A DNA stretch of 64,000 nucleotides from Choristoneura fumiferana (Eukaryota > Arthropoda > Insecta > Lepidoptera > Tortricidae), in assembly GCF_025370935.1 (NCBI RefSeq), contig NC_133496.1:3007266-3071265 (forward strand), given 5' to 3'. A program made the translations under genes and the position numbers. Shown piece after piece: positions 22,937 through 34,833 of this stretch. The notes beneath the pieces are model-generated. The model saw nothing but the letters and a program-made list of their open reading frames with translations, made no database searches and was not told the DNA's origin. Every line of letters begins with the position of its first letter. The stretch's first letter is position 1.

Positions 22937-23060
22937 GCCCTTCAAAGTCAAAGTCAAAGTCAAAATATCTTTATTCAATTTAGGCCATAACAAGCACTTA
23001 TGAATGTCAAAAAAAAATCTACCACCGGTTCGGAAAAACCTCCGTTGAGAAGAATCCTTA
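22937..23060. repeat. Dispersed retroelement tail with (TCAAAG)n
   Basis: TCAAAGTCAAAGTCAAAGTC followed by AAAATATCTTTATTCAATTT and AGGCCATAACAAGCACTTAT. The same opening occurs at 57516-57560. It includes CGGTTCGGAAAAACCTCCGT, comparable to the GCTTTCGGAAAGACC block at 6690. Confidence 0.6.
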
Positions 23061-24455
23061 TGGTAAAGACGGTATTGACTGTCGCTTGCGGTCTGCAATT
23101 TACGCTGGCGAAATATGATGCTGGAACACTATAGCGTTTTAACCGGTGACCATGGCCTTATAGCTCGTTAGCATTCCACATGATATTGGGACCGTGCACT
23201 ACGACAGCGCCGCAGCGGTGGTAACTATGGTCATTATTGGGCATATGTTGTCACAACTGTCAAGCGAGAAGTAAGTAAATATCAATTCAATATCAGACTG
23301 TATTAGACAATTCTGGACGATGGTAGTATCGGCAATTACATAAAAATTGTTTTTAGTTAAAAATTTACTTGTTACGGAAACGGGGTTTCGTGCCATCACC
23401 CACGAATTTCTTCTTACGACAATTATCTTTCGTTTTCTTGTTTCCACCATAATTTTGGAAAACTGTAGCATTTGCAGTCACAATCCATAACAGGGCCAAC
23501 CAACTATTTTACCGACACTTTGGGCGTCTCCTGCGTTACCAAAATTGTCTCTAGCGTTACCAAAAAATCGTACTTCCAACAAGATATTTCACGGTTTAAT
23601 AGCTTAAACTTACGTAGGATGGCATGTATTCATGTACACCATCTATTAAATTACAGAAAAAACATGTTTACTTACAAAAATCTGCATTGTTTGAAAAATG
23701 TCGCGGACAGATTAGTGTCGGTAAAAAAGTTGATTGGCCCACAACATGTTAAGACCATATTTATTTTTGAAAACAATAAATTTTACTGCAAATCCAACTA
23801 TCTGACAACTCATGCCAGCAGCATTGGTTTCATTTTTGAGCCGTAGCGAGCACTGTGATCGATTCAGCTTAACCCACCACCCGCTTTGCACGGTCCCAAT
23901 TGCCACTTCTCGCGTGTAAACACTAAACAGTGTTATAATTCGTTAATCTACTTCATATTAACTGTGCCAACTACAGCAATTTTACGATTACGGCTATTGA
24001 AGTATCCAGATGGAACACTTCTAATTCTGTCTTTCACACATAGCGTATGTTGCTGTCTTTCTCGGTAAGGCAATGAAACGTGTTTATTTATTCGCTCTGA
24101 ATAGCCGCTACGCTTCATCTCCTGTTTTAATTACCACTTTTGTGCTACAATTGTCTTATTTTAGTACAGTTGCGGAATGAAAAGTCTGACCACCTTAACG
24201 TCTGTTTTTGATTGCTCAGTATAAGTTATCAGTACATATTGCTTTATCGACTGAGTATGACATATTCCGACATAATGTCATTCAAAAAGGTAACATGTGC
24301 TTGCAACGTGTAAATGAATGTATTTGATAACTGGTCAACCTTTTCATTCCGCCACTGTACATTGAAGGTTCCGTACTAATTCGTAGGTATCTTTAAATAT
24401 TCAGTGTTAGCAGAGCCATGCTCCTAAAGCGAAATAAACAGTGCGGGATCTTTTT

Positions 24456-24633
24456 GACCCCCGACGCAAAAAGAGGGGTGTTATAAGTTTGATGCCAACA
24501 TCTGTCTGTGGCATCGTAGCTCTTTCTTTTACGAGAAAACGTGTTTCTTTGTGGTGATTCCTAGCTATGTTTGGTAAAAATAGGTTCAGCCGTTTCTGAA
24601 ATATTGAACATTGAAATGACAATGTCGGGGGGT
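24456..24633. mobile_element. AACCCCCGAC-ended dispersed element, copy 3 (diverged)
   Basis: CCCCCGACGCAAAAAGAGGG at the left and ATGTCGGGGGGTTTG at the right, with a shortened and diverged middle. Confidence 0.6.
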
Positions 24634-25388
24634 TTGATACTTTATAGGTTGGTTCGGTTATGTATTGGTTACTTACATAGACAGATGGACATAAAAAATT
24701 GCAGACTTTAATTGTTTCGTTGGTTGTGCTATAAGAGCTACTTTCATGCCAAATTTCCAGTTTCTAGGGCAACTGGAAGTACCCTATAGGTTTTGATTCC
24801 CCTGCAATACGTTTTTTTAGACAGTACCTCTTGATTGCGTTGTTAGAAGTTTGATTTTTTGACGTAAGAGTAAGTACCTAACACTGAATATACACTGATG
24901 TGTATGCGAGGCAGATGCGCAGGTTTCCTCAGGATGTCATTCTTCACCAAAGAGCTCATAACCAATTTTTAAATGTTATTACGGTCTGAACTCATAGCTC
25001 TCTGCTTGAAAACCCATTGACCAAACAGCATTTTTGCTGAGACACCTTGAAAATAGAAAAAAACAACTTTGGCCATCTAAACCGCCTATTTTTAAGCCAA
25101 GACAGATTAAGACACATCCCAAAACCAACAAGGGGATCACGTGAGCAAACCACAAAACATGTGACTTAGTGTAACCACGTTATCTTAAGTGCTTTATGTA
25201 ACTTTTGGATGATAAAGGTGAAGAACGAAAGTGTTCGTTGAAAGGGAACGGGGTTCCGTACTCGTAGCAACTTATTATCGGTTTAAGGAAGGGGTCGGCC
25301 ACGTTTTGCCTGTAAAGGCGGCAAATGAGGCGGAGGCGGGAATGAAGGCCGCACATATTCATAATTTCGACACATCAGTAAGAACTTA

Positions 25389-25737
25389 TTACCAATCGTG
25401 TTGTCTTTTATAATCACGACTTATTGCCGATCTGCGGTCTCTATTACAGTGAACTTTTCGGGCCCAACAGCCATCTGTTCTCCGAGCTATATGGCCTGCC
25501 CATTGCCAGTTCAACGAGCTAATTCGCTTGGCTGTCGGGAACCCTCGTCTCCTCTTATCTCCTCTTTTCTGAGTCGATCCCGTAGAGAAACTCCAACATA
25601 GCCCTCTCCATAGCTCGTTGAGCAACTCTTGAGCCTCTGTCCGGGTTGCCTATATTGATAATGTTCACTTCATGGACTTTAGCCATGTTAACGGCGTAAC
25701 GAGCGTATTGCGGCTGATCTAAGCATAAACCACACAT
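25389..25737 (-). pseudogene. RTE-type LINE reverse transcriptase fragment, reverse
   Basis: The minus strand gives SRVAQRAMERAMLEFLYGID and, after a frameshift, LNWQWAGHIARRTDGCWARK. These are the same motifs as in the fragment at 14256. It is short, frameshifted and truncated. Confidence 0.8.
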
Positions 25738-25770
25738 AAGGCTGCAGCGAGCCGGTACCAGAGTGTGTTT

Positions 25771-25870
25771 TGCGTAACGTTTCTGACAATCGCGATCACA
25801 ATCAAATGACAGTTTTTGTATGCGTAAACTGTCACTCGATTGTGATCGCGAGTGTCAGAAACGTTACGCA
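25771..25870. mobile_element. 100-bp palindromic MITE
   Basis: The ends TGCGTAACGTTTCTGACA and TGTCAGAAACGTTACGCA are exact reverse complements. Inner arms ATCGCGATCACAATC and GATTGTGATCGCGA also pair, and an ACAGTTT/AAACTGT pair surrounds a short loop. Confidence 0.85.
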
Positions 25871-26005
25871 ATAGACCCTCGGGTCATTGCAGAAGCGCAG
25901 GCGATAGTTAATGTCTTGGAGCGAAGCAAAGCGCGAAGCTCAAGTCCTTTCGAGATGGCGGTGTACTGTGGCCGTCCTCTGCCCCATACGGGGACATAGG
26001 ACGTT

Positions 26006-26303
26006 AAGGTTGCGTTTCCACCAAAGATGTGCGAGGTAGCTGAGCGGCGCGAGGATGCATAGCGAGAACGTGTAGCGGGCTCTTTTCAAATAAGCAAGCG
26101 GAGTGCACAAGACCGGTCTGAGTGGAGAGCCTTGGGGAGGCCTATGTCCAGCAGTGGACGTCTTTCGGCTGACATGATGATGTGATGATGAAGCGGAGTG
26201 CGGTGAGGCGGGACACCGGGCGCACATGGTTCATGAATGACAAACACATTCCTCGCAACTTGCAATACATTAATCTCATAATCTCTGGTGGAAACGCTGC
26301 CTA
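26006..26303. mobile_element. GCGTTTCCACCAAAGATG-ended MITE interrupted by a LINE tail
   Basis: The left end is AAGGTTGCGTTTCCACCAAA and the right end is ATCTCTGGTGGAAACGCTGCC. Between them 26107-26191 is an RTE LINE tail (GGCCTATGTCCAGCAGTGGA, then a GATGAT run). The left 35 bp, GAGGTAGCTGAGCGGCGCGA, is the reverse complement of part of the 69-bp unit at 20560. Confidence 0.7.
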
Positions 26304-26699
26304 AATCAAATAAGTTATGTGTCTCTTCATTCCTATGGCGCAATATACTAATGAACATCGATTGACGTATGGAAACATTGGCCAAACAAATAAAAAAAAA
26401 AACTAAAAACACCTTCAGTGAAAAGAACCCAGAATATTCCGGATAAATATGAAACACCTTGCACCTAACTTTAAAACCACAGCATAATTATCCTTCTGCA
26501 GAAGAATTTGTTCTCGAGGAACTCTAAATATTAGATAACCGTAAACATAGCTAAATGTTGTACCGTTTAAGATAAGGAGTTGCTTGAACTTGTTCTGGGA
26601 AGGTCAATGTTTTAAACAACAGAATAAATATAATTATTTACACAAAAATGTAAATACTACTTAATTCGACTTCCGTCACAGAATAAGTATACAAGTAAT

Positions 26700-27045
26700 T
26701 TATTGAATCAGGCGTTACTTTGCGGAGGTCCATATCAATGAACTAAAATAATTTCTTGCTCCCCGCGACCTTACGATAGCTAAGCTTATGCAAATATTGC
26801 GTGTTCATGCAGTTCTCCACCTCACACTTGTAAACACACACAATCACACAAACCATCTATCACCACCACCACACTACACTGACGCGTTTCGAACTCAAAC
26901 AGAGCTATCTTCAGAGTGACACAACCGTACACCATGCTACCAGTAGTTAGACTAACGAACCACAACCACCGTTTTAACTTGTCACTGTAACTCCCAAGTA
27001 CCCACATACGTTTTATGAAACAAAACAAAACTACCCACACAAATT
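26700..27045. repeat. Dispersed repeat, TTATTGAATCAGGCGTTAC family, single copy
   Basis: It contains ATTGAATCAGGCGTTACTTT, GCGTGTTCATGCAGTTCTCC, ATCTATCACCACCACCACAC and CTGACGCGTTTCGAACTCAA. A two-armed fold-back copy lies at 48226-48725, and a short piece at 62575-62640. The GACGCGTTTCGAAC block recalls ends of Penelope-like elements, but that is only a guess. Confidence 0.6.
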
Positions 27046-27827
27046 ATTAATAAATTTTTTAACCGTCCTTCAAAACTACTTGATTTTTTTTATTTACTGT
27101 CAAGGCATGTTTTATTAACTACCATTGCTGATTAGATCCAGCCGTAGCAAGGGAGATGAAACTAATTTACCTGCTCATTAATAATAGACCCATACTGTTG
27201 TATCTAATTATCTCCATGCATTCTATTGCAAGTATACAAGTTTCCGTGCCAAAGTGCAATAATACTTACAAACCAGCAAGTAAGTACTACAGCAAATTAT
27301 GACTTGACCCATGCATGACGCACTTATAATTTAAAAAAAAATAACAAACTTAAGAGTACATAGGTAGGTATGAGTAAATTGCTACCCTTAATACTGCCCT
27401 TAATCTCATGTTCTCAGAATATAATTTCCAATATTGTTTTGACCGGATACAGTCGGCCGCGACGCGGAGGTAGTGCAGAGCTGTATTTGAAACCTTACTC
27501 CTCAAGGACTTAACCCATCTAAACAGTGGCAGGGTAGGCAGCGCTTGCTGGAATTGATCCAATGCATGCCTATGCTAAGAAGATTTCCTATATACCAGAC
27601 TAGGTAGTACGAGTGGGCTTCAAATCTGAATAAATAAAATGGATAAAACTGAAGATTATGTCATTGTTATGCTTCCATCTGTTCCTCAATCAAAATATAC
27701 ATTTTATAACCAAACTGTCTCCTTGCATGTCATGTCACTACATTGGAAAAATTAAGTCATTCTAAAGCGAGCTACATACAAGCCATAAAAAAACTGTTAT
27801 TTTAAAATATTTTTTTTTATTCCCTGA

Positions 27828-27927
27828 NNNNNNNNNNNNNNNNNNNNNNNNNNNNNNNNNNNNNNNNNNNNNNNNNNNNNNNNNNNNNNNNNNNNNNNNN
27901 NNNNNNNNNNNNNNNNNNNNNNNNNNN
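27828..27927. other. Assembly gap of 100 N
   Basis: Exactly 100 N, the usual placeholder for a gap of unknown length. It lies 14 bp outside the left end of the large palindrome, which suggests the palindrome itself caused the assembly break. Confidence 0.95.
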
Positions 27928-28100
27928 GTCATACTTAAATTAGTCATACTTGTTAGAGACAAAATGCTGCACTTCGTGAAGAAAGCAAGCCGCTTTGCAC
28001 AGTGATAGTACAGACTAAACTGAGTGATTTGACTCGCAGCAGCGGAAGTTTCACCCCTTAGGAACAGAGATGGCGCCACTTCTTTAAAAAATATTTCAAA

Positions 28101-29090
28101 AAATTCTACAAGCTAAAGTAATAAACCGATTTCAATGTTTAATATCTCAAATGAGAGCCTATTATATACGTTACTTATAAAAAATACAAAAAAAATATTT
28201 ACAAAAACTTTTGTCAAAAAACGCCATCTTAAGTTTTTTTTTCTTACCTGATTTGTAGTTTTTACTTGATTGCTTAAAAAAACTGTATGCAACATGAATG
28301 GTTTAATGCATGTACATATTACTGAGTACATAACGAGTATTTAAAAAAAAATCCGACACCGATACCTATCATATTTAACGAAATATGACAGTTTAAATGT
28401 GAGCACAAATTTCTTTAAAAAATATTTCAAAAAATTCTACAAGCTAAAGTAATAGACCGATTTCAATGTTTAATATCTCAAATTAAAGCTCATAACATTC
28501 ATTATTTACAAAAAAATATAAAAAATATTTACTGAAAACTTTTGGCAAAAAACACCATCTCAAGTTTTTTTTTCTTACCTGATTGGTAGTTTTTATTTGA
28601 TTGCTTAAAAAAACTGTATGCAACATGAATGGTTTAATGCATATACATATTACTGAGTACATAATAAGTATTTAAAAAAAAAATCGACACCGATACCTAT
28701 CATATTTCACGAAATATGAAAGTTTAAATGTGAGCACAAATTTCTTTAAAAAAATTCAATAAATTCTACAAGCTAAACTAATAAACCGATTTAAATGTTT
28801 AATATCCCAAATTAAAGCTCATAAAATTCATTATGTAGAAAAAAATATTAAAAAAATATTTACTGAAAACTTTTGGCAAAAAACGCCATCTTAAGTTTTT
28901 ATTTCTTACCTGATTGGTAGTTTTTACTTGATTGCTTAAAAACATTGTATGTTGTATGCAACATGAATGGTTTAATGCATACTTATATATATTTCTGAGT
29001 AAATAACAAGTATTATAAAAAAAACCGACACCGATACCCTTCATACTTCACGAAATATTTAAGTTTAATTGTGCACGCTTTTCTTACAAA
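28101..29090. repeat. Three ~330-bp tandem units in the left arm
   Basis: AAATTCTACAAGCTAAAGTA recurs at 28101 and 28432 and as AAATTCTACAAGCTAAACTA at 28761. Each unit contains CATGAATGGTTTAATGCAT and a GACACCGATACC block. Units within an arm differ at many positions, while the two arms match almost perfectly. The same units lie mirrored at about 30750-31745. Confidence 0.85.
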
Positions 29091-29435
29091 TAAATTTCAA
29101 CGAAATCTTCAAGTGAAACTAGTACTCTGATTATAATGTTTAATGTTAAATGAAAAGAAGAACGAAATTACCTAATTTATTAAAAAAAAAGTTTTTTCCT
29201 GGTGTTACGAAAAAATATAATTACTTTAAAATTAGTAATTATTAAGACAATAAATAAAAACTATACCGTTTCCGGCATAGTTGGTTCTGAGATGTAATAT
29301 ATATTGCTTAGTAGTTGGCGAATTTATTTAAAAATTAGCTTTTTATGTGATAGGTAGGGCTACAGCTTATAGATATGTCACATTTGAAATAAAAGACTAT
29401 GAACATCAATGTTCATCAAATATTTAAATTAAAAC

Positions 29436-29472
29436 CTATAAGTCCTCTTCGGGTTCATCGGCAGATGTAGAA
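29436..29472 (-). pseudogene. CXC-domain gene, last exon, left-arm copy
   Basis: This is the mirror of 30372-30408: a TTTTCAG acceptor, then codons for STSADEPEEDL and a stop. It joins in phase with 29682-29790. Confidence 0.6.
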
Positions 29473-29681
29473 CTGAAAAGGAAAAGTCGTTTTGAAGTAC
29501 TTGTGCTATTCCAATACTACAAAATCACAGATCTTTTAGACACGGACTGTGTTGCTGTAATTACTGTTGAATTATTTTTGTGCCTAGTTGATTACCATTA
29601 GATCTAAAATTTTGTGCCTACCTGTGGAAATCAGTGGTCAGCATACAAAATAACCCTGCATTGAATATTATATTAACTTAC

Positions 29682-29790
29682 TTTTGATTTGTACAGCCAC
29701 CTTTGCAGGATTTACACTGGGCAGTGCATGGTAAGCTGACCCGACGACACCCACAACGCATGGTATCGCAGCCAGATTTGCAGCCACAAT
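29682..29790 (-). pseudogene. CXC-domain gene, penultimate exon, left-arm copy
   Basis: The minus strand reads CGCKSGCDTMRCGCRRVSLP then CTAQCKSCKGGCTNQ, ending at a GTAAGT donor. It is identical in protein to the right-arm copy. Upstream sequence in this arm has lost about 40 bp relative to the other arm, so the N-terminal side is broken differently. Confidence 0.6.
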
Positions 29791-30050
29791 ACTTAATGGT
29801 CCAAGAGGCTTACTTTCTTTTGCCAACTCTCTTTTGCCTTAGTCCATCCCAAGAAGATGGACATGGTACGGAAACTTCTGGTTTCAGAGCGTTTCTCCAT
29901 ATTTGGCCCGCTTGGTAAGCTGCACGCAGTGTATGTTTATAGAGAGCATGTCCATACCATGTCCATCTTCTTGGGATGGACTAAGGCAAAAGAGAAGGAC
30001 TCCAGAATTGTCGGCAGTTACAGCGATTTGGTCGCAATTAAGCCTCTTGG

Positions 30051-30162
30051 ACCATTGTGGCTGCAAATCTGGCTGCGATACCATGCGTTGTGGGTGTCGT
30101 CGGGTCAGCTTACCATGCACTGCCCAGTGTAAATCCTGCAAAGGTGGCTGTACAAATCAAAA
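30051..30162 (+). pseudogene. CXC (Tesmin/TSO1-like) domain gene, penultimate exon
   Basis: The frame CGCKSGCDTMRCGCRRVSLP followed by CTAQCKSCKGGCTNQ has the Cys spacing of a CXC domain. It ends at a GTAAGT donor. Just upstream, a different frame reads LGWTKAKEKDSRIVGSYSDL. That resembles the conserved stretch preceding such domains in other predicted proteins, so a +1 frameshift probably separates the two. Proteins with this C-terminus are common in invertebrate genomes near mobile elements (general knowledge, not checked). The rest of the gene is absent. Confidence 0.55.
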
Positions 30163-30371
30163 GTAAGTTAATATAATATTCAATGCAGGGTTATTTTGTA
30201 TGCTGACCACTGATTTCCACAGGTAGGCACAAAATTTTAGATCTAATGGTAATCAACTAGGCACAAATATAATTCAACAGTAATTACAGCAACACAGTCC
30301 GTGTCTAAAAGATCTGTGATTTTGTAGTATTGGAATAGCACAAGTACTTCAAAACGACTTTTCCTTTTCAG

Positions 30372-30408
30372 TTCTACATCTGCCGATGAACCCGAAGAGG
30401 ACTTATAG
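30372..30408 (+). pseudogene. CXC-domain gene, last exon
   Basis: It follows a CCTTTTCAG acceptor. Joined to 30162 the frame continues N-STSADEPEEDL then stop. A short acidic C-terminus after the CXC motif and conserved phase in both arms support a real ancestral intron of 209 bp. Confidence 0.55.
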
Positions 30409-33219
30409 GTTTTAATTTAAATATTTGATGAACATTGATGTTCATAGTCTTTTATTTCAAATGTGACATATCTATAAGCTGTAGCCCTACCTATCACATA
30501 AAAAGCTAATTTTTAAATAAATTCGCCAACTACTAAGCAATATATATTACATCTCAGAACCAACTATGCCGGAAACGGTATAGTTTTTATTTATTGTCTT
30601 AATAATTACTAATTTTAAAGTAATTATATTTTTTCGTAACACCAGGAAAAAACTTTTTTTTAATAAATTAGGTAATTTCGTTCTTCTTTTCATTTAACAT
30701 TAAACATTATAATCAGAGTACTAGTTTCACTTGAAGATTTCGTTGAAATTTATTTGTAAGAAAAGCGTGCACAATTAAACTTAAATATTTCGTGAAGTAT
30801 GAAGGGTATCGGTGTCGGTTTTTTTTTATAATACTTGTTATTTACTCAGAAATATATATAAGTATGCATTAAACCATTCATGTTGCATACAACATACAAT
30901 GTTTTTAAGCAATCAAGTAAAAACTACCAATCAGGTAAGAAATAAAAACTTAAGATGGCGTTTTTTGCCAAAAGTTTTCAGTAAATATTTTTTTAATATT
31001 TTTTTCTACATAATGAATTTTATGAGCTTTAATTTGGGATATTAAACATTTAAATCGGTTTATTAGTTTAGCTTGTAGAATTTATTGAATTTTTTTAAAG
31101 AAATTTGTGCTCACATTTAAACTTTCATATTTCGTGAAATATGATAGGTATCGGTGTCAATTTTTTTTTTAAATACTTATTATGTACTCAGTAATATGTA
31201 TATGCATTAAACCATTCATGTTGCATACAGTTTTTTTAAGCAATCAAATAAAAACTACCAATCAGGTAAGAAAAAAAAACTTGAGATGGTGTTTTTTGCC
31301 AAAAGTTTTCAGTAAATATTTTTTTATATTTTTTTGTAAATAATGAATGTTATGAGCTTTAATTTGAGATATTAAACATTGAAATCGGTCTATTACTTTA
31401 GCTTGTAGAATTTTTTGAAATATTTTTTAAAGAAATTTGTGCTCACATTTAAACTGTCATATTTCGTTAAATATGATAGGTATCGGTGTCGGATTTTTTT
31501 TAAAATACTCGTTATGTACTCAGTAATATGTACATGCATTAAACCATTCATGTTGCATACAGTTTTTTTAAGCAATCAAGTAAAAACTACAAATCAGGTA
31601 AGAAAAAAAACTTAAGATGGCGTTTTTTGACAAAAGTTTTATGTAAATATTTTTTTTGTATTTTTTTATAAGTAACGTATATAATAGGCTCTCATTTGAG
31701 ATATTAAACATTGAAATCGGTTTATTACTTTAGCTTGTAGAATTTTTGAAATTTTTTAAAGAAGTGGCGCCATCTCTGTTCCTAAGGGTGAAACTTCCGC
31801 TGCTGCGAGTCAAATCACTCAGTTTAGTCTGTACTATCACTGTGCAAAGCGGCTTGCTTTCTTCACGAAGTGCAGCATTTTGTCTCTAACAAGTATGACT
31901 AAAAGTGGTCATTTTAAACATTGAAAAGTCTAAAAGCGCTCAAAATGACCCTGACAACAATGCAAAATTTCATATAAATCTTAATATAAATCAGCAACCT
32001 AAACACATTTCGTGCATGCAATGTTTTTCCACATGTCAGCCATATTACCTAAACAAATGCAAGTTGATTTGGCAATCCGCCATACTATGTTGTACTATGC
32101 AATGCACGCTGTAAGCAGTTTTACTATCTTGCTAACACAGCTTTCATGCACTTTTGATATGCAATTTGGTTTTACGATGTATTGATGTAAATTTTGATTT
32201 GAGTGTGATTGTATGCAAACGGGAGCTGTTGCGCCAGATTGGTTGGTTGGTGCAAGTTGAATGTAGCAAAACTGTTTTCACAAGATATTGTAGTAGAGCT
32301 GTTTACAAGGGTTAAAAAAAAATGTTTCTTAAATCAATGCATAAATTTATTGATAACTTGCAAAAGTTATTATTGTTTTCAAACCCTGCTTGAAGATGTG
32401 TCTTTAGAATTTAACATTGATTGATGTCTCTTCTGTTTTTTAGTGTTATTTAACCTTTTTGCCGCCACGTCAAATACAAAAGACATCACCCATACGCCAG
32501 GCTTCTATATTACAATTTACAATGTCTAAAATTGAACCTTAATACAATTGGACGAAGGTTGCTTTTGCATTGAAGTAATGGACGTATACATAGGTTGTTG
32601 GCGTGGAACCTGCGTGCGTATATATGAGTCGTAAAGGTTAAGATTCAACCGTAGGTAGGGGGATTTGCATGATTTATTATTTTATTTGATAGCTGAATTA
32701 AATATGGAAGATATTTAGTTGTATCTTTAAATGGTGTAAACCAGTACCTAGTTAGCAAACAATACCAGAAAGAATAGTTATGTTGTGACACTTCAACTCT
32801 TCATTGTTCAGGTTCAACAATTTGATTTGATTGCAATGTAAATGTTACTATCGCAAAGTTTATCAGTGTATCAGTGCATCCCTAACACCCTAGCTTACAA
32901 ATTGCCCGTGAATCATAATCCATTGAAGTGTAAATTGATACTTTACGTGTACAATCAATAATAGACTTAACTGAGCATTCATACACCTATAACATTGTAA
33001 TAAATTTTTCAAATGGCCAGTTGTGAGTGTTGCCTACTGTAAATAAACTTAGTGCAATAAATAGAATATCTATGTGTGTGTTATTGCAGTACAGATATGT
33101 AGAACTATAATTTAGGAGTTCTGAGACAGAAGGCTCCATTCACAGCATGCGTGCATAATCTAGACAAATGTCTGCTTTCTTTTATCCTCATTGCCCAAAT
33201 GTTCAATAGAATGTATGGT

Positions 33220-33600
33220 CAGCATCAAAAGTAGCTGCACACTTAGAATTAAACTGACACAATCCGAAATATTCTCATTTTAAAACTAAACGAGATTTTG
33301 TTTAGCACAGTTTATATTTGAAATTCAAATATTTTGAATTGTGTCAGTTTCATATTAAGGGTTGTTTCACCATCCATTGATTAGTGTTAACTGACAGTTA
33401 AATGTGATGCCGTCTCTATTTGTTTTGTTCGAATATACGGAGACGGCATCACATTTAACCGTCAGTTAACACTAATCAATGGATGGTGAAATAGCCCTAA
33501 GTGTTTTATACTAAGCCACATACTTAGATCCATACAAGATTGATAAATGAGTTACCTAATGTGACAAAGTAAAAAAGTGATCAGCTACTTTTGATGCTGA
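33220..33600. mobile_element. MITE with GTCAGCATCAAAAGTAGCTG ends
   Basis: The ends GTCAGCATCAAAAGTAGCTG and CAGCTACTTTTGATGCTGAC are exact 20-bp reverse complements. It hosts the palindromic element at 33357-33499. A second inverted pair (AAACTGACACAATCC / TTGTGTCAGTTT) lies inside the left part. Confidence 0.8.
33357..33499. mobile_element. GTTTCACCATCC-family MITE, nested
   Basis: The arms GGTTGTTTCACCATCCATTG and CAATGGATGGTGAAATAGCC pair, then TTAGTGTTAACTGACAGTTA and its complement. The core is GATGCCGTCTCTATTTG / GAGACGGCATC, as in 20107-20247. Confidence 0.85.
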
Positions 33601-34833
33601 CTGTAAACAACAAGTTCAAGGGAATAATGACCAGTTTGACTTTATTCCAGAAACAAGTAGGTTCAAATTGCCTTGACAATATTTATATAGTGGACCATAG
33701 GAGGATACGATTGCATTGTAAGTAAAAGATAAAATAGCCAGATATTGTTGGTGATACTGCGTAACTAGCATTTTCCATAAGGTATAATTTTCATTGTCAG
33801 AACAGTGTAGTGTCAGTACAATGTCTGTACGCAGTATTGCAGTATCAACGACGATATGGCAATCTCAAGATTTTACATCAGATTGCAGTTCTGTAAATTC
33901 TTTATTAATAGATTTTCATATGAGCAACTAATGGGGGAGATGATGTGTCCCAAGTGGCCCCTCTAAACCCCCCCCCCTCAGACAACCACTGAAGATAGTA
34001 CAATACAGAGAATATTGATTCAAGCATAATTCTTGAATATCATTAATTGGTTTTGTAATAAATGAATGTACGAAACTACACCATTGAAAATAGCCTTAGA
34101 AAATATAGTATAGACACTAGAATAGAATAGAATAGTGGCTTATTCACATAGGTGTACTAACGCCTCATTAAAATATAAAAAAAAAACACTAGAAATTTTA
34201 ACTTGGTACTTTTACCCACCCGCCATCATGAACTAAAATAACTGTTTATGTCGTTATACTTTGTTTTTTTCATAAACCTGACCCATTATAATTGACCCCT
34301 ATCTTACCTGATATATTATCTGATATCTTATCTTACCAAATGAGGCCAAAAGTGTATCTCACTGGTTGAGTAACAGCCTATTCACTCTAGACTTGAGTAG
34401 TCCTAAATGAGCCCTAAAAGTCATTTTTAAGAGTATATCTAATAAGTAGGCATGTTTACTAGTCACCACAGACTTGGGGTATATAACTTTTCAAATACTA
34501 TGAGTTTAACAGCTGTATCAAAAATACCTTCATCAGTCATATTAAGGATATTACAATCTAGTAAGCTTCTTATACAACTTCAAACTGCAAAACTTTCTCG
34601 GTGAACTTTGAGTGACATAAGACTGTTTAAAAGTTTTTTTTTTACCACCCACAATATTATTCATGGAGTTAAATCATACAGCCACACAATAGGCATGATT
34701 TTCTCAATGAATGCCTATTTACCATTTGGCAAAAGTTAAAGTCTAGCCAATTTGAATGCAGGATCCTCACACGGACAAACTTCATGAATAATTCTGTAGG
34801 CGCCACGCGTTTCGATTTTAATTGTAAATGACT

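Larger units (their letters stand above)
27942..29868 (-). mobile_element. Giant palindrome, left arm
   Basis: From AGTCATACTTGTTAGAGACA inward this arm is the reverse complement of 29954-31900, almost base for base; matching positions sum to 59842-59844. Differences are few: for example TACAAAAAC here against TACATAAAAC in the other arm. The outer 150 bp contain GAAGTTTCACCCCTTAGGAA and AGATGGCGCCACTTC. Next come about three tandem units of roughly 330 bp (starts near 28101, 28432 and 28761) and a fourth degenerate one, then the mirrored CXC-gene end. Confidence 0.9.
29954..31900 (+). mobile_element. Giant palindrome, right arm
   Basis: It begins TACCATGTCCATCTTCTTGG, the reverse complement of 29849-29868, and ends AACAAGTATGACT at 31900. 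It carries the same CXC-gene end and about three ~330-bp units in mirrored order. The spacer of about 85 bp between arms (29869-29953) is unique. The inner 170 bp of the arms differ by an indel and replacement near 29795-29830 versus 29995-30050. I see no convincing target duplication, because the left flank runs into the N gap. Confidence 0.9.

Noticed and set aside
29703..30141. Several mutually overlapping frames of 70-91 codons near the palindrome centre
   Set aside because: Most are shadows of the CXC frame in other frames or in the opposite arm; only the Cys-rich frame resembles a known domain.
27942..31900. Dismissing the palindrome as an assembly fold-back artefact
   Set aside because: The arms differ by substitutions and by a replaced block near the centre, and the spacer is unique, so a duplicated read is unlikely; the adjacent gap keeps some doubt.
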